NCBI GenBank assembly: GCA_964396385.1
Contig: CAYNFH010000151.1
Coordinates: 1 to 16,809, forward strand
DNA: 16,809 nucleotides
DNA from: CAYNFH01 sp964396385
GTDB lineage: Bacteria > Armatimonadota > Chthonomonadetes > Chthonomonadales > CAJBBX01
Reading direction: 5' to 3'
Of this stretch, positions 1-5,189 are shown in pieces. Within the stretch, counting starts at the first letter, position 1. Each line of letters opens with the position of its first letter. The position numbers were made by a program, and so were the translations under genes. A model generated the notes under the pieces. That model had not been told where the DNA came from. It saw nothing but the letters and a program-made list of their open reading frames with translations, and ran no database searches.

Positions 1-53
1 AGGACGTAGCCTTCGCGGTAGTAGTGGCGGACCTGCTCTTCCGATAGTGGCAT
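1..53 (-). CDS. N-terminus of a leftward gene, probably a PhyH-family dioxygenase (partial)
   Basis: The leftward ATG at 53-51 opens a frame reading MPLSEEQVRHYYREGYV before the window edge. An AGGA ribosome binding motif lies 8 bases upstream on the same strand. An in-frame ATG at 71-69 is possible but has a poorer binding site. The 'EEQV..Y..GYV' pattern matches the first helix of phytanoyl-CoA dioxygenase-family proteins. It also resembles residues 26-40 of the rightward dioxygenase at 218-1162 (EEQVRSFVEDGFLAV). The two genes are therefore probably divergent relatives sharing the 54-217 interval. Only 17 complete codons are visible, so the family call is an inference from a short N-terminus, and any protein with a similar helix would fit. 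Confidence 0.5.
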   Translation of the reverse strand, partial: MPLSEEQVRHYYREGYV

Positions 54-125
54 AACAGTATTCCTGGACATAATCTGCTGCGGGTATCCGGTTCCATGTG
101 CGCCGGCCGGGTTCCTGTGTGGGTG

Positions 126-157
126 GGTGTTCAGGTGTTCGGGTGTTCAGGTGTTGG
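126..157. repeat. Four-unit tandem repeat, 8-bp period (GGTGTTCR)
   Basis: Units at 126-133, 134-141, 142-149 and 150-157 read GGTGTTCA, GGTGTTCG, GGTGTTCA and GGTGTTGG. The array lies in the leader between the divergent dioxygenase-type genes, about 60 bases before the start codon of the rightward one. It is one of four short arrays of 7- or 8-bp period in this window. The function is unknown. Confidence 0.8.
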
Positions 158-217
158 GAAAGTCAAGGAGGAGAGGGTGGGCGCGACGAAACTTGGGGTG
201 GAGGCAAGAGAGAGGCT

Positions 218-1162
218 ATGGCTACGATACAGATAGAGTCTTCGGCTGCTCCCTCGGCGGGGGAGCGGATTGAGGTTCCGAAGGTGGCGGCGGAGGAGCA
301 GGTCCGCTCCTTTGTAGAGGACGGCTTCCTCGCCGTTCCAGGGCTGGTGACCATGGAGGAGGTCGAGGAGCTCCGGCGCGATACGGTGCACATCGCGCGC
401 GGCGGCTATCCGTGCGATTCCCTCCAGCCGCTGCCGGCGGAGACCACGGACGAAGAGGCCCTGCGCGCCATCCTCTGCATCCACCAGCCACACTTCGTGA
501 GCCCCGTGATGGAGCGATACGCGCGGCACCCCCGCATCTGCGGCGTGCTCAGCCAGATCACGGCGGCGCATCTGCCCTTCTGGGACGGCAGCGTCAAGTG
601 CATGCAGACCATGCTGTTCGTCAAACCGCCGGGATTCCAGGGGCAGGCGTGGCATCAGGACGAGATCTACATCCCAACGCGGGACCGCTCCCTCATCGGG
701 GCGTGGATCGCGCTGGACGACGCTACCGTGGAGAATGGCTGCCTGTGGGTGATCCCCGGCTCGCATCGCATGGGCTACCTCTACCCGCAGAGGGACCACA
801 ATAACCGGGACGAGTTCGACTTCGCGCAGGAGTCGTACGGCTTCGACGAATCGGCGGAGGTGCCGGTGGAGGTGAAGACCGGCTCCGTGGTGTTCTTCAA
901 CGGCTACCTGCTGCACCGCTCCTTCAAGAACCGCAGCGAGATCTTCCGGCGCGTGCTGGTGAGCCACTACATGAACGCGTGGTCGCTGCTGCCCTGGAAC
1001 CTGAAGGAGGGGGAGCGGCCGGCCAATGCGGACCGGCGGTGCATCATGCCCGTGGCCGGCGTGGATCCCTACGCCTGGAAGGGCTACGAGGACCCGCCGC
1101 ACGCGGTCTACCTGCGCACCTGCAAAGCCCGCGACGAGGTCCTGGCGGGGGATGATCTGTAG
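218..1162 (+). CDS. Phytanoyl-CoA dioxygenase (PhyH) family Fe(II)/2-oxoglutarate oxygenase
   Basis: The product is a 314-residue, probably cytoplasmic non-heme iron oxygenase. It would hydroxylate a small organic substrate at the expense of 2-oxoglutarate and O2. The iron ligands are visible as H146-x-D148 in WHQDEIY and H233 in LLHRSF, with R244 as the likely 2-oxoglutarate carboxylate partner. The double-stranded beta-helix strands GAWIALDDAT and NGCLWVIPGSH (residues 161-183) are typical of the family. I chose the ATG at 218 because the family N-terminus (EEQVRSFVEDGFLAVPGLV) follows about 26 residues later. The open frame continues upstream to 98, but that part is low-complexity, encodes the tandem repeat at 126-157 and looks non-coding. 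Purine-rich AGAGAGG sits just before the start. The substrate cannot be read from sequence; members act on phytanoyl-CoA, ectoine, halogenation substrates and natural products. Confidence 0.88.
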   Translation: MATIQIESSAAPSAGERIEVPKVAAEEQVRSFVEDGFLAVPGLVTMEEVEELRRDTVHIARGGYPCDSLQPLPAETTDEEALRAILCIHQPHFVSPVMERYARHPRICGVLSQITAAHLPFWDGSVKCMQTMLFVKPPGFQGQAWHQDEIYIPTRDRSLIGAWIALDDATVENGCLWVIPGSHRMGYLYPQRDHNNRDEFDFAQESYGFDESAEVPVEVKTGSVVFFNGYLLHRSFKNRSEIFRRVLVSHYMNAWSLLPWNLKEGERPANADRRCIMPVAGVDPYAWKGYEDPPHAVYLRTCKARDEVLAGDDL

Positions 1163-1228
1163 ACAGGTCTCGGAGTCCTTGAGCTGGTCAAAACAGGTGT
1201 CCCGGCCGCCGTCCTTGCGAGGCGACTA

Positions 1229-1684
1229 ATGTGTCACATGGTCTATTTGTCGACTACATGTGAGGAAGATTTGAGGGCGCTTGTATCCGATTGCGTCCGG
1301 TTCGAGCCAATTACGGACCGCGATGATCCAGCCATCCTCGCGCTGCTGGAATACCCGCGCCGGTGGTTCTTAACACGTGAGTTCGGCGGCTGCAGTTGCC
1401 ATTTCCGGCACAGCATGGCCATCGACTCGCGTACTGGAGACCGAATTGTCGAGTTCGAGCCGCCACAGGATTGGCTTCCGGAAGACGAGGACGACGTCGC
1501 CGCTACAGTGGCGGCCTACGACGTTTTCAGTCGGATTGTAGAAGAAGGGCACTATCTCGATGTGGTTGATGTGTGGAACGGTGCGCGCCCGGAGACAATT
1601 GAGACGGTCGGGGTATCACTGAGCGGAGTGCCCGGGGACCACTTCCGATTTCATGAGGACCGCCGGCTCCTGCTTGGCAGGTGA
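1229..1684 (+). CDS. Conserved small protein of unknown function with CSCHFRH motif
   Basis: The product has 151 residues and no signal peptide or membrane segment. The start at 1229 (MCHMVYLST) is supported by GCGAGG about 6 bases upstream. Visible landmarks are Cys2, 'EYPRRW' at 41-46, 'GGCSCHFRH' at 53-61, an acidic stretch 'PEDEDDV' at 84-90, 'VVDVWNG' at 112-118 and a C-terminal 'DHFRFHEDRRLLL'. This arrangement (MC-x-YLST start, then YP-x-W, then CSC-x-FRH, then a VD-x-W-x-G tail) matches a scattered bacterial family of uncharacterised proteins that I recall but cannot name. The clustered Cys and His residues might bind metal, but that is speculative. Base composition is visibly less GC-rich than the flanking genes, which hints at a different origin. 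It lies 66 bases after the dioxygenase gene and is convergent with the Uma2 gene. Confidence 0.75.
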   Translation: MCHMVYLSTTCEEDLRALVSDCVRFEPITDRDDPAILALLEYPRRWFLTREFGGCSCHFRHSMAIDSRTGDRIVEFEPPQDWLPEDEDDVAATVAAYDVFSRIVEEGHYLDVVDVWNGARPETIETVGVSLSGVPGDHFRFHEDRRLLLGR

Positions 1685-1726
1685 ATCGCTGCGCAGCCCA
1701 AGGGGACGCTATTCAGCCTCCGACTG

Positions 1727-2317
1727 TCAAGCTGGTGGCAGCAGATCGCCTACACGGACCGGCGGCACACTCTGCTGGCTGGCAGGAGCAACCAGGTCAT
1801 TCTCCTGGCACACGAGAATGGCCGTGTAGAGTCCGTCTTTCGGTTCTCGGTGGACGATGAGTTGGCGCGACTTCAGGTCGAGGAGCCAGTACTGGGAAAT
1901 CCCGGCGCGGGCGTATAGAGCCGCTTTCGTGCCCCGGTCGAATGCGACCGTGGAATCCGCGACCTCCGCCACCAATGCAAGATCTGCCGGGCCGGGATGC
2001 CGGGCCACATAGGCATCTTCCTCTTCCAACGTAACCGCAACGTCGGGCTCCGGTTTGCTATCTTCATCATCCTCTGGAGCAACGTGGATGGGCGCCTGAA
2101 TCCGCACACAGGTGATTCCAAACAGAGTGCTGAGCCACGTGTTCAGCCTGTTTATTCCGGTGGCGTGGGCTGGGGTCTGGCCCTTCTTGTTGTAAAGCTC
2201 CCCTTCGACCAGCTCAAAGCGCTCACCAACGATGACTCCGCTCTCCTCGAGCAAGCGAACACGCTTGCGGGTCCACCGAATGCGCGGCGGCCCGTCCTCC
2301 CGGTTGGTCTGCGACAT
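1727..2317 (-). CDS. Uma2 family protein (DUF820, PD-(D/E)XK nuclease fold)
   Basis: The product is a 196-residue protein of the Uma2/DUF820 family (PF05685), which has a restriction-endonuclease-like fold but mostly unknown biological roles. The diagnostic pattern is present: 'FELVEGELY' (35-42), 'KPEPDVAV' with D92, 'LVAEVADST' with E118, D127 and K131 in 'FDRGTKAALYARAGISQYWLLD' segments, and a C-terminal strand. All expected acidic and lysine active-site residues are retained, so it looks intact. The ATG at 2317 is chosen because GGAGG lies 7 bases upstream; the frame continues to 2401 without support. It starts 31 bases after the hydrolase stop and may be co-transcribed with it. Such genes are expanded in Cyanobacteria, Chloroflexota, Armatimonadota and Planctomycetota. 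Confidence 0.9.
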   Translation of the reverse strand: MSQTNREDGPPRIRWTRKRVRLLEESGVIVGERFELVEGELYNKKGQTPAHATGINRLNTWLSTLFGITCVRIQAPIHVAPEDDEDSKPEPDVAVTLEEEDAYVARHPGPADLALVAEVADSTVAFDRGTKAALYARAGISQYWLLDLKSRQLIVHREPKDGLYTAILVCQENDLVAPASQQSVPPVRVGDLLPPA

Positions 2318-2348
2318 TCCCTTACCTCCGCTCGTGAGTCTAGCGGCG

Positions 2349-3431
2349 TTATCGGTGGCCGTCAAACAGGAACCGCTCAAAGAAGCTGCATATCTGGACA
2401 TTGGCTTCCGGGGTGAGGGGGTGGTCCGGGCGGTTGGACATGCCGACGCGGCGCTCGTGGCCCAACAGGCGGTTGACGGCGACCAGGTGGTTGAGGGCGC
2501 TCCAGCGGGAGGGCGGGTCCTCCGAGCCGCCGGCCACGAAGAACGGGCGTGGGGCCAGGAGCGCGTGGAGGAGGACCAGGTCCTTGCCCTCCTCTACGAG
2601 CCGGCGGTACGGACCGGTGCGCGGGTTGTCGCCGCTGGGCACGCCGGCTTTGCGGGGCGGCTTGCCCGCCTCGTAACCGAGGTACCACGGCTCCCAGTAG
2701 TTGACGTTGGGGCGGGTCTCGTCGAACACGATGCCGGGATCGGAGACGGCGCAGGCGGCAAAGCGGTCCCACAGGCAGGCGGCGAACAGCGCCCACTTGC
2801 CGCCGTAGGAGTGGCCTACGACTCCGATTCGCTTATGGTCCACCTCCGGCAGACCGGCCAGCACGCTGCAGCAGTTGGCAGCGACGTAAGCCAGGTAGGA
2901 GAGCGGCTGGAGCTGGGCGTTCTCCCAGGACGGATAGTAGATGGGAGAGCCCTCCAGCCCCGGCTGCTGGCCGACGCAGAGCGCCACGAAGCCGCGTCGG
3001 GCGAGCTGGTAGCCGAAGTCGTTCTGCCCCCGCTCTTCCGGGTTGAGCCCCGCTCCGTCCTCGGGATAGTAGAAGACGTCCAGCACCGCCGGGGCGCGGC
3101 GGGCGCCGTCCGGGACCAGCAGGTAGGCGGTGGTGGTCCGGTCCGGGGCGATCTGGACCTCCACCTTGTGCCGTGTGAATCCCTCGGTGTGCTCTCGCGA
3201 GATGTAGGCGATCCGCGGATGCCGTACCAGGGGCGGCCAGGGTCCCAGCAGCCCGTGCCAGAACCGCAAGAGCTCCGCGCGCCGCTCCGCCCACTGCGCG
3301 GCCGTCTCCACCCGCCGGCCATCATCAAAGACCAGCGGCGACCGGTACGCGCCGAAGTCGTTGCGGAGCTCCGACGGTGGCGTCGTGAGCCGGTGCCAGC
3401 TATCGACTGCTGACGGAGGTAGGGGGTCCAT
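2349..3431 (-). CDS. Alpha/beta hydrolase, esterase-like (possible carbohydrate or acetyl-xylan-type esterase)
   Basis: The product has 360 residues. The nucleophile elbow GHSYGG places Ser208, and 'FFVAGGSEDPPSRW' supplies a likely catalytic acid at E304 or D305. 'NRPDHPLTPE' supplies His337, giving a complete triad order. An N-terminal region of about 100 residues precedes the fold, then 'TTAYLLVPDGARRAPAVLDVFYY' segments start the core sheet (about 99-121). No signal peptide is visible. The start is firm because the codon immediately before the ATG is an in-frame stop (TAA), although the ribosome binding site (GGAAC) is weak. The gene follows the Gfo/Idh/MocA oxidoreductase by 59 bases on the same strand, with a GC-rich dyad between them. 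The architecture resembles large secreted-type hydrolases annotated as acetyl xylan esterase or prolyl oligopeptidase family. The substrate is unknown; a role with the nearby galactanase is inference. Confidence 0.82.
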   Translation of the reverse strand: MDPLPPSAVDSWHRLTTPPSELRNDFGAYRSPLVFDDGRRVETAAQWAERRAELLRFWHGLLGPWPPLVRHPRIAYISREHTEGFTRHKVEVQIAPDRTTTAYLLVPDGARRAPAVLDVFYYPEDGAGLNPEERGQNDFGYQLARRGFVALCVGQQPGLEGSPIYYPSWENAQLQPLSYLAYVAANCCSVLAGLPEVDHKRIGVVGHSYGGKWALFAACLWDRFAACAVSDPGIVFDETRPNVNYWEPWYLGYEAGKPPRKAGVPSGDNPRTGPYRRLVEEGKDLVLLHALLAPRPFFVAGGSEDPPSRWSALNHLVAVNRLLGHERRVGMSNRPDHPLTPEANVQICSFFERFLFDGHR

Positions 3432-3446
3432 TTACGCGTTCCGGAC

Positions 3447-3468
3447 GGGCCGGGACGGCGCCCGGCCC
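3447..3468. repeat. GC-rich inverted repeat (8-bp stem, 6-base loop)
   Basis: GGGCCGGG at 3447-3454 and CCCGGCCC at 3461-3468 form a perfect 8-bp stem around ACGGCG. It sits between the leftward oxidoreductase and hydrolase genes. There is no T-tract on either strand, so it is more likely a processing or stability hairpin, or a small interspersed repeat, than a classical intrinsic terminator. Confidence 0.6.
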
Positions 3469-3490
3469 CTACAGCATTCGGCGAACATGG

Positions 3491-4438
3491 TTACGCTCTG
3501 GGATGGACCCAGGGCGTCCGGTAGGGGCGCGCGAGGAGGTGGTTGGCCTCGTCATCGCCGACCACCTGAGCCTTGACGGGATCCCACGTGAGGGTGCGGC
3601 CGAGGCCCATGGCTACGTTCGCTAGGATGCAGCTCGCGGTGGAGATGTACCCCTCCTCGATGTCCGCCACGGGGCGACCGCGCGTCTCGATGCAGCGCAG
3701 CAGGTCCTGCATGTGGTGGCGGATGGCAGGCGCCACGTGCCGCTCAAGGTCCTTCTCCGTCTTGTCCTCCGGGTACTGCTCCAGCTCATAGGTAACATCC
3801 TTGTGGATGGGCTGGCCGCGGCCGGACGGAATGTAGTCGTAGCCGTAGACGCTGGCCTTGAGCGTGCCCTTGTCGCCGTAGAGCGTCGCGCCCCACCCGT
3901 ACTTGGGGTCCGGCGGGTCTCCCCATGTGCGGTGCTGCCAGATCACCTGCATGTCGCCGAAGTCGAACGTGGCGGTCTGGGTGTCCGTGATGTTGGCCTT
4001 GCTCCTCTTGTCCACCAGGATCCCGCCGGTGGAGGAGATCCGTTTCGGCCACCCGAGGCCCAGCATCCAGCGGACCATGTCCAGCATGTGGATGCACATG
4101 TCCCCGATGATGCCGTTGCCGTACTCCATGAAGGCGCGCCAGCCCCGGGGGTGCGCCAGACGGTTGTAGGGGCGCATGGGGGCGGGGCCGGTCCACATCT
4201 CCCAGTCCAACCCGTCCGGCGGGTCGGTATCCGGCGGGTTGTCCGTGGCGCGCATGTGGTAGTAGCAGTAGGTCTCCACCAGGGCGACTTTGCCCAGCTT
4301 GCCCTCGCGCAGGAACTCCCCGGCCCGGGCGAGGTACTCGCCGCTCCGCCGTTGCGTTCCCACCTGGACGACCCGGTCGCGCTGGCGCGCCGCCTCGACC
4401 ATGCGCCGGCCTTCGATCAGGTTGTGCGACGCCGGCTT
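3491..4438 (-). CDS. Gfo/Idh/MocA family oxidoreductase, C-terminal part (5' end lost in assembly gap)
   Basis: The 315 visible codons begin at the lysine of the conserved EKP motif (KPASHNLIEGRR) directly against the N run and end at the TAA at 3491-3493. Family members are NAD(P)-dependent dehydrogenases of sugars, inositols or related cyclitols; the nucleotide-binding Rossmann half lies in the missing part. Visible core features are 'VVQVGTQRRS', 'REGKLGKVALVETYCYYH', 'WEMWTGPAPMRPYN', the catalytic-histidine motif 'GDMCIHMLDMVRW', 'WQHRTWGDPP' and a C-terminal 'HVAPAIRHHMQDLLRCI'. The GTQRR-plus-'CIHMLDMVRW' style is typical of the secreted Planctomycete/Verrucomicrobia-type branch. This is not the continuation of the gene upstream of the gap: 46 residues homologous to this start are already encoded there. 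The true start and signal sequence are absent from the window. Confidence 0.9.
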   Translation of the reverse strand, partial: KPASHNLIEGRRMVEAARQRDRVVQVGTQRRSGEYLARAGEFLREGKLGKVALVETYCYYHMRATDNPPDTDPPDGLDWEMWTGPAPMRPYNRLAHPRGWRAFMEYGNGIIGDMCIHMLDMVRWMLGLGWPKRISSTGGILVDKRSKANITDTQTATFDFGDMQVIWQHRTWGDPPDPKYGWGATLYGDKGTLKASVYGYDYIPSGRGQPIHKDVTYELEQYPEDKTEKDLERHVAPAIRHHMQDLLRCIETRGRPVADIEEGYISTASCILANVAMGLGRTLTWDPVKAQVVGDDEANHLLARPYRTPWVHPRA

Positions 4439-4448
4439 NNNNNNNNNN
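4439..4448. other. Assembly gap (10 N)
   Basis: Exactly ten N bases join two sequence blocks. The flanking coding frames are both leftward and both Gfo/Idh/MocA, but they end and begin at overlapping family positions. The gap length is therefore a placeholder. A complete pair of genes would need roughly 1 kb or more here (the C-terminal half of one protein plus the N-terminal third of the next). Conceptual proteins translated across the N run are artefacts. Confidence 0.97.
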
Positions 4449-4976
4449 CTCGCGCACGATGGTATCGCGCGCCTCCACCAGGTGCGGCGTGGAGCGGCGC
4501 TGGGTGCCTACCTGCACCACGCGCTTGTGCTTGCGGGCGGCGGCGAGCATCGCCTGCCCTTCGCGCACGTCCACGCTGATGGGCTTCTGGCAGTAAATGT
4601 CCGCGCCGGCCTCCACGGCGGCGATCATCGGGAGCGCGTGCCAGTGGTCCGGCGTGCCGATGAGGACGATGTCCAGGTCCCGCTCCTTGAGCATGTCCCG
4701 GTAGTCGTGGTAGGTGCGGGGCCGCTTGCGGGAGGCCTGCCGCTGGGCCACCTGGTCCGCCGCGTCCTCCAGCATGCGCCGGTCCACATCGCAGAGGGAG
4801 ACGACCTCCACCGGCGCCACCTGGATGAGGCGGAAAAGGTCGCACTTACCGTACCAGCCGCTGCCTATAAGGCCGACGCGGTACTTACGGTCGGCGAACT
4901 CCTCGGCGTAGCTGCCGGCCGCGGAGAGCGCGAGTCCCGCGGCCGCGCCGGCTTTGATGAAATCTCTTCGGTTCAT
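4449..4976 (-). CDS. Gfo/Idh/MocA family oxidoreductase with Tat-like signal, N-terminal part (3' end lost in assembly gap)
   Basis: The 176 visible codons run from the ATG at 4976 into the N run. A Tat-type leader begins MNRRDFIKAGAAAGLALSAA, so the enzyme is likely exported folded with its cofactor. The Rossmann fold follows: 'RVGLIGSGWYG' (33-43, GxGxxG-like), 'VSLCDVDRRML' (59-69) with Asp63 or Asp65 as cofactor-specificity candidates, 'IVLIGTPDHWHALPMIAAVEAGADIY' segments (103-128) and 'CQKPIS' (129-134). The last is the EKP motif with Glu replaced by Gln and the lysine kept. It ends at 'VGTQRRSTPHLVEARDTIVRE'. The ribosome binding site GGAGG is 5 bases before the start, and an inverted repeat overlaps it. 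The open frame extends to 5048 but has no start signal there. The substrate is probably a sugar or cyclitol, inferred from family only. The C-terminal catalytic half is not in the window. Confidence 0.9.
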
Positions 4977-4978
4977 TT

Positions 4979-5015
4979 GGGCCTCCGAGTCCCTGAGTTG
5001 GCGATCCGGAGGCCC
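4979..5015 (-). promoter_or_regulatory. Inverted repeat that could sequester the ribosome binding site
   Basis: On the leftward strand, GGGCCTCCG (5015-5007) is followed after 19 bases by its exact complement CGGAGGCCC (4987-4979), and the start codon ATG comes two bases later. The GGAGG ribosome binding site of the oxidoreductase lies entirely within the second arm. In mRNA, a 9-bp GC-rich stem would block ribosome access unless melted or bound. The geometry is seen directly; a regulatory role is inferred. Confidence 0.5.
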
Positions 5016-5032
5016 TGTTCCTGCGCCCCGAA

Positions 5033-5107
5033 TGTCATTCCGACCCAAGGGAGGAATCTGCTTTTTCCGGCAGAGTACGCACAGCTACCGTAAAGCAGAT
5101 CCCTCCC
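5033..5107. repeat. REP-like intergenic palindrome (TGTCATTCCGA ... type)
   Basis: The block starts near 'TGTCATTCCGACCCAAGG', which matches a motif I know from many bacterial genomes (TGTCATTCCGAGCG-AAGCGAGGAATCT). The arm GGGAGGAATCTGCTTT (5049-5064) pairs in 15 of 16 positions with AAAGCAGATCCCTCCC (5092-5107) across a 27-base loop. It lies between the stop of the galactanase gene and the start of the oxidoreductase gene. It may act as an mRNA-stabilising or partial termination element, or be only a small interspersed repeat. No transposase is nearby. Confidence 0.7.
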
Positions 5108-5189
5108 CAGGGCCCGGCCCTCGCCGCTGTCCGCTTTCGCGGCCAAGACGCGGCTCACCCGTGTTCGGGATCACTTCCGACTCCCCGGA

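Noticed and set aside
98..217. N-terminal extension of the dioxygenase to 98
   Set aside because: The extension translates the repeat at 126-157 and lacks family similarity. The ATG at 218 places the family N-terminus normally.
131..1102. Long leftward open frame opposite the dioxygenase gene
   Set aside because: It is an antisense shadow of a GC-rich gene. The rightward frame carries complete HxD...H family motifs, while this frame has a His/Arg/Val-rich composition and no domain.
1699..1715. AAGGGGACGCTATTCA and, at 6841-6850 on the other strand, AGGGGACAGGT, as copies of a GGGGAC-type mobile repeat
   Set aside because: They resemble words seen near REP-type elements, but each is short, isolated and lacks a paired arm. 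That is too weak to call.
2232..4579. Long rightward open frames opposite the hydrolase and oxidoreductase genes (2232-3413 and 3713-4579)
   Set aside because: The leftward frames have clear catalytic motifs. The rightward ones are compositionally biased, and one is read through the N run.
3786..5048. A single oxidoreductase gene translated through the N run
   Set aside because: After the N run the frame becomes Gly/Pro/Arg/His-rich shadow sequence, while the true coding frame on that side is a different one. The ten N bases are not a real length.
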